Positions 5,799-8,458 of a DNA stretch of 8,458 nt are shown here, piece after piece. A model generated the notes under the pieces. That model saw nothing but the letters and a program-made list of their open reading frames with translations, made no database searches and had not been told where the DNA came from. A program made the position numbers and the translations under genes. Origin of the DNA: an uncultured Ruminococcus sp. (GTDB lineage Bacteria > Bacillota > Clostridia > Oscillospirales > Ruminococcaceae); the NCBI RefSeq assembly GCF_946187255.1, contig NZ_CAMHRZ010000150.1, positions 1 to 8,458 of the forward strand. Reading direction: 5' to 3'. The number at the start of each line of letters is the position of its first letter. Within the stretch, counting starts at the first letter, position 1.

Positions 5799-7489
5799 GT
5801 AATAACAGCAATAATTCAAGCAAACGAAAGGCATCAAAACGTTATACCCCAAAGCAGGGCAAGCTGAGAGGAGTACCGCTGAACCGTAAGAAAACAGCAG
5901 AGGATACAGCTCCGTCACAGCCCAAGCTGCGCCCCAACAACAGGTCGGCACAGCGCCGCACCCCTGTCAAGATAATACCGCTGGGCGGTCTTAATGAGAT
6001 AGGCAAGAACTTTACTGTGATAGAATGCGCAAATGATATGTTTGTTATCGACTGCGGCCTTGCCTTCCCCGATAGTGAGATGCTGGGCGTTGATATCGTA
6101 ATACCTGATTTTACCTATGTTGAAAAGAATTCCGAAAAGCTGCGCGGTGTCGTTATAACACACGGTCATGAGGATCATATAGGCGGTCTGCCGTATTTCC
6201 TGAAAAAGTTCCCCAGTGTGCCCGTTTACGGCACAAGACTGACGGTAGGTCTTATAGAGGGCAAGCTGCGTGAACATGACCTGCTGGGCAGTGTCAAGCT
6301 GAATATAGTTACACCCCGCCAGACTATCAGGATGGGTTGCATGGCAGTTGAATTCATCCGCGTGAACCATTCCATACCCGATTCGGTTGGTATGGCAGTC
6401 CATACTCCCGCCGGTGTAATCATCCACACGGGCGACTTCAAGGTGGATTATACCCCGATAGAGGGCGGTATCATCGATCTTCCCAGGTTTGCCGAGCTTG
6501 GCAACAAGGGTGTGCTGGCACTTATGTCGGATTCCACCAACTCCGAGCGTCCTGGGTATACCGCAAGTGAGCGCAAGGTGGGCGATAATCTGGAAATGCT
6601 CTTTGCAAAGGCGGAGGGCAAGCGTATAATCATTGCCACCTTTGCATCAAATATCCACAGAGTACAGCAGATCATCAACAACGCCGTAAATACAGGGCGT
6701 AAGGTGGCTGTATCGGGCAGGAGCATGGTGAATGTGATCAGTGTCGGCATCGAGCTGGGCTATCTCAAAGTGCCTGACGGCGTGCTGATAGATATAGATA
6801 TGATAGGCAGATATCTGCCCGAGCAGATAGTGCTGGTAACTACGGGAAGCCAGGGCGAGCCCATGTCGGCACTGTCGAGGATGTCCATGAACGAGCACAG
6901 AAAAGTCAGCATAACCCCCCGTGACTTCATAATAATCTCTGCAAACCCCATTCCCGGCAATGAAAAGCTGGTGACAAGGGTAGTCAATGACCTTATGGCA
7001 CTGGGTGCTGAGGTAGTATACGAAAAGATGTATGAGGTACACGTTTCGGGTCATGCCTGTCAGGAAGAACAGAAGCTGATGCTCTCCATAACCAAGCCAA
7101 AGTTCTTTATACCCGTACACGGCGAGTTCAAGCACCTTATGAAGCATAAGCAGACCGCCATGTCGGTGGGTATACCCGAAGAAAATATCATAATCGCAGG
7201 TATTGGCGATGTGATAGAGACAGACGGTGTCGATATGAAGGTCACCAGCGAGGTGCCCGCAGGCAAGGTGCTTGTTGACGGTCTCGGTGTTGGCGATGTG
7301 GGCGCTATAGTTCTCAGGGACAGAAAACATCTTTCTGATAATCGCAGTTGCAACTATCGACAGGGCTGTGGGCGAGATTCTTGCGGGTCCCGACCTTGTG
7401 TCGAGGGGATTTGTGTACGTCCGCGAGAGCGAGGAACTTATGAACGAAGCCAAGGAGCTTCTTACCGAGACTCTCCAGAACTGCCTTGA
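5795..7489 (+). CDS. rnj: Ribonuclease J, as read: C-terminal domain replaced by a frameshifted tail
   Basis: Metallo-beta-lactamase/beta-CASP RNase with endonuclease and 5'-3' exonuclease activity, central to mRNA decay and rRNA maturation in Firmicutes. Numbering from ATG 5795 (564 residues): a basic, low-complexity N-terminal extension (1-55); fold start VKIIPLGGLNEIGKN (58-72); metal site HGHEDH (123-128); H192 in NHS; D214 in HTGDF; SDSTNSERPG; GRSM; TGSQGEPMSAL; H420 in SGHACQEE; H442 in PVHGEF. All catalytic residues are present. After RDRKHLS (ending S514, 7336) homology stops: the frame runs through 50 unrelated residues to TGA at 7487-7489, while the expected LIIAVATIDRAVGEILAGPD continues in another frame from 7335. 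RNase J1 needs its C-terminal domain for dimerisation, so this product is probably impaired unless the break is a sequence error. Start: ATG 5795 or in-frame TTG 5786; neither has a strong SD. Upstream is a long structured leader; downstream is gdpP. Confidence 0.9.
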   Translation: MSNNSNNSSKRKASKRYTPKQGKLRGVPLNRKKTAEDTAPSQPKLRPNNRSAQRRTPVKIIPLGGLNEIGKNFTVIECANDMFVIDCGLAFPDSEMLGVDIVIPDFTYVEKNSEKLRGVVITHGHEDHIGGLPYFLKKFPSVPVYGTRLTVGLIEGKLREHDLLGSVKLNIVTPRQTIRMGCMAVEFIRVNHSIPDSVGMAVHTPAGVIIHTGDFKVDYTPIEGGIIDLPRFAELGNKGVLALMSDSTNSERPGYTASERKVGDNLEMLFAKAEGKRIIIATFASNIHRVQQIINNAVNTGRKVAVSGRSMVNVISVGIELGYLKVPDGVLIDIDMIGRYLPEQIVLVTTGSQGEPMSALSRMSMNEHRKVSITPRDFIIISANPIPGNEKLVTRVVNDLMALGAEVVYEKMYEVHVSGHACQEEQKLMLSITKPKFFIPVHGEFKHLMKHKQTAMSVGIPEENIIIAGIGDVIETDGVDMKVTSEVPAGKVLVDGLGVGDVGAIVLRDRKHLSDNRSCNYRQGCGRDSCGSRPCVEGICVRPRERGTYERSQGASYRDSPELP

Positions 7490-7607
7490 TAACAATATGC
7501 ATGAATGGAATGCCATCAAGGGCAAGATGAAAGACAATCTCTCGGATTTCATATTTGTAAAGACAAAGAGGACACCCATGATACTTCCCATAATCATGGA
7601 GATATGA
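7335..7607 (+). pseudogene. rnj: Out-of-frame C-terminal domain of RNase J (90 codons)
   Basis: From CTG 7335 to TGA 7605-7607 the third frame encodes 90 residues that match the native RNase J C-terminus: LIIAVATIDRAVGEILAGPD, then SRGFVYVRESEELMNEA, ending RTPMILPIIMEI. There is no start codon or ribosome site of its own at its beginning, so it is the displaced end of the same gene. The intact protein would be about 607 residues: 514 before the break, about 3 lost (family consensus D/E-D-G after RDRKHLS), and 90 after. The sequence stays highly conserved with no further stops or frame breaks, so the break is very recent or artefactual. Confidence 0.85.
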
Positions 7608-7655
7608 CGCAGTCCGAAAACGAGAGACGGGATCAGGAAAAGGAGTTGACAGGCA

Positions 7656-8458
7656 GTGAAAAGGAACAAAAGCTTTCTCATGCTGTTGTCGGCTACAATG
7701 GGTGTAATTGTGCTGACATCGCTGATAGGGGCTTTTATGCTGCGCGCAACGGAGACGAGAAAAAGCGCAGGCAGTGTGCTGATCTTTATATGTGTGGTCA
7801 GTATCATGCTGCTGCTGCTTGAAACATTTGTATTCAGAAATCAGGTACAGAAATATATCAGAAGCATGGCTGCCAAGCTGAAAAAGACTGAGCAGTATTC
7901 ACTGCTGTATTTTCCCGCACCCTGCGTGGTGCTTGACAGCGAAAATACTGTTGTCTGGTTCAATAAGCTGTTTGAGAAGCAGGTGTATGATGAAGACCCC
8001 TTCGGAGAGCATATCACAGATCTGATGAATATCGATCTTGAACGTGCTTACACGGATGAAGGCTGTCAGATCTGCGTGAAAAGGCGGTATTATACCGCTA
8101 AGGGCGTTCATTCCGAACTGGGCAACGGGCTGTCCCTTATCTATTTCAAGGATATAACCGATTATACCGAGCTGAGGTATGACGCTTACCAGTCGCATAA
8201 CAGCGTGATAATCATAGTAATAGATAACTATGATGCCCTTATGTCGGATATCCGCGAGAGCGAAAAGGCTCATATCGCCGTTGAGATAGAGAAGCTTTTG
8301 GAACGTTTCCTCGACGGTACCACAGCCATTGCCAAAAAGGTATCGGACGACAGGTTCTATGTGTTCATGGAGGAGAGGTATCTCTCGCGCAAGATCGAGA
8401 ACAGGTTCAGGATACTTGAAGAAGCAAGATCTATCCGCATCGGCGGCAAGTCGAATGT
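7656..8458 (+). CDS. gdpP: GdpP/YybT-type c-di-AMP phosphodiesterase, N-terminal part (3' end outside window)
   Basis: Membrane-anchored phosphodiesterase that in studied Firmicutes hydrolyses c-di-AMP to pApA through a C-terminal DHH/DHHA1 domain, affecting cell-wall, osmotic and beta-lactam phenotypes. The window holds 267 of roughly 650-670 residues. Numbering from GTG 7656: transmembrane helix 1 (7-29, FLMLLSATMGVIVLTSL), a short basic loop (30-37), transmembrane helix 2 (38-60), a linker helix (61-79), a PAS-like domain (about 80-172, ending IYFKDITDYTEL), then the degenerate GGDEF domain beginning SVIIIVIDNYDAL (183-195) and including VSDDRFYVFMEE. The catalytic DHH part is beyond the window, so activity is inferred. 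Start: TGA at 7647-7649 blocks upstream extension; GTG 7656 is the first start, with AAAAGGAG (7638-7645) 10 bases upstream, slightly long. ATG 7680 would cut into helix 1. It lies 48 bases after the native RNase J stop, with no promoter or terminator seen between, so it probably shares the RNase J transcript. In many Firmicutes rplI and dnaB follow. Confidence 0.93.
   Translation, partial: MKRNKSFLMLLSATMGVIVLTSLIGAFMLRATETRKSAGSVLIFICVVSIMLLLLETFVFRNQVQKYIRSMAAKLKKTEQYSLLYFPAPCVVLDSENTVVWFNKLFEKQVYDEDPFGEHITDLMNIDLERAYTDEGCQICVKRRYYTAKGVHSELGNGLSLIYFKDITDYTELRYDAYQSHNSVIIIVIDNYDALMSDIRESEKAHIAVEIEKLLERFLDGTTAIAKKVSDDRFYVFMEERYLSRKIENRFRILEEARSIRIGGKSN

Noticed and set aside
6647..7807. 386-codon open frame on the - strand, antisense to RNase J and gdpP
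   Set aside because: It lies wholly under a conserved coding sequence, its product is His/Tyr/Ile-rich with no recognisable domain, and no SD or promoter was seen. It is a by-product of codon bias in the real genes.
7505..7822. 105-codon + strand frame bridging the RNase J end and gdpP start, including an ATG at 7604 overlapping the RNase J stop
   Set aside because: It overlaps the native RNase J C-terminus and the first gdpP membrane helix in another frame. Its product is low-complexity and unlike any family I know, and GTG 7656 explains gdpP.
1..8458. Defence system, phage, insertion sequence or CRISPR array
   Set aside because: All genes belong to housekeeping or glycoside hydrolase families. 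No transposase, integrase, spaced direct-repeat array or toxin-antitoxin pair is visible. PcrA is a complete, canonical helicase with an RNA-polymerase-binding tail and no nuclease partner.

Overview
The window looks like chromosomal housekeeping DNA from a Clostridia-type Firmicute, most like a gut or rumen Ruminococcus/Oscillospiraceae relative. This is inferred from Gram-positive style Shine-Dalgarno (SD) sites (GGAGG/AAAGGAG), a PcrA-type helicase, an RNase J followed by a GdpP-type protein, and a GH113 mannanase-like enzyme. No rRNA, tRNA, CRISPR array, insertion sequence, phage or plasmid gene is visible.

Layout, left to right. (1) 1-864, + strand: the 3' two-thirds of tyrS (tyrosyl-tRNA synthetase), closed by a strong hairpin terminator. 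(2) 960-2846, + strand: a new promoter region drives a two-gene unit, an RlmA-family 23S rRNA guanine-N1 methyltransferase followed after 34 bases by a signal-less GH113-like glycoside hydrolase. (3) 2847-2975: a convergent intergenic region with nested inverted repeats and a hairpin with T-runs on both sides, probably a bidirectional terminator. (4) 2976-5321, - strand: a complete pcrA helicase gene with its own promoter and a near-perfect SD. (5) 5322-5794: a long divergent intergenic region with a consensus sigma-A promoter facing right, followed by about 300 bases of untranslated, hairpin-rich leader before RNase J. (6) 5795-7607, + strand: ribonuclease J, whose frame breaks near 7334-7340, so the last 90 codons of the native C-terminal domain lie in another frame. 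(7) 7656-8458, + strand: the 5' part of gdpP (two membrane helices, PAS domain, start of the degenerate GGDEF), running off the window.

Functionally, tyrS and rlmA serve translation, pcrA serves DNA repair and transcription-conflict resolution, RNase J serves RNA decay and processing, and GdpP degrades c-di-AMP. The GH113 enzyme is the only carbohydrate-metabolism gene and probably acts on imported manno-oligosaccharides inside the cell.

The most unusual points are the RNase J frameshift, best explained by loss of about 11 bases between short direct repeats (or by an assembly error), and the long RNase J leader. The leader has duplicated motifs that offer mutually exclusive hairpins, an SD with no good start behind it, and a possible 20-codon upstream ORF ending in an ATGA overlap with the RNase J start. 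I did not find convincing evidence of a wholly new multi-gene system.
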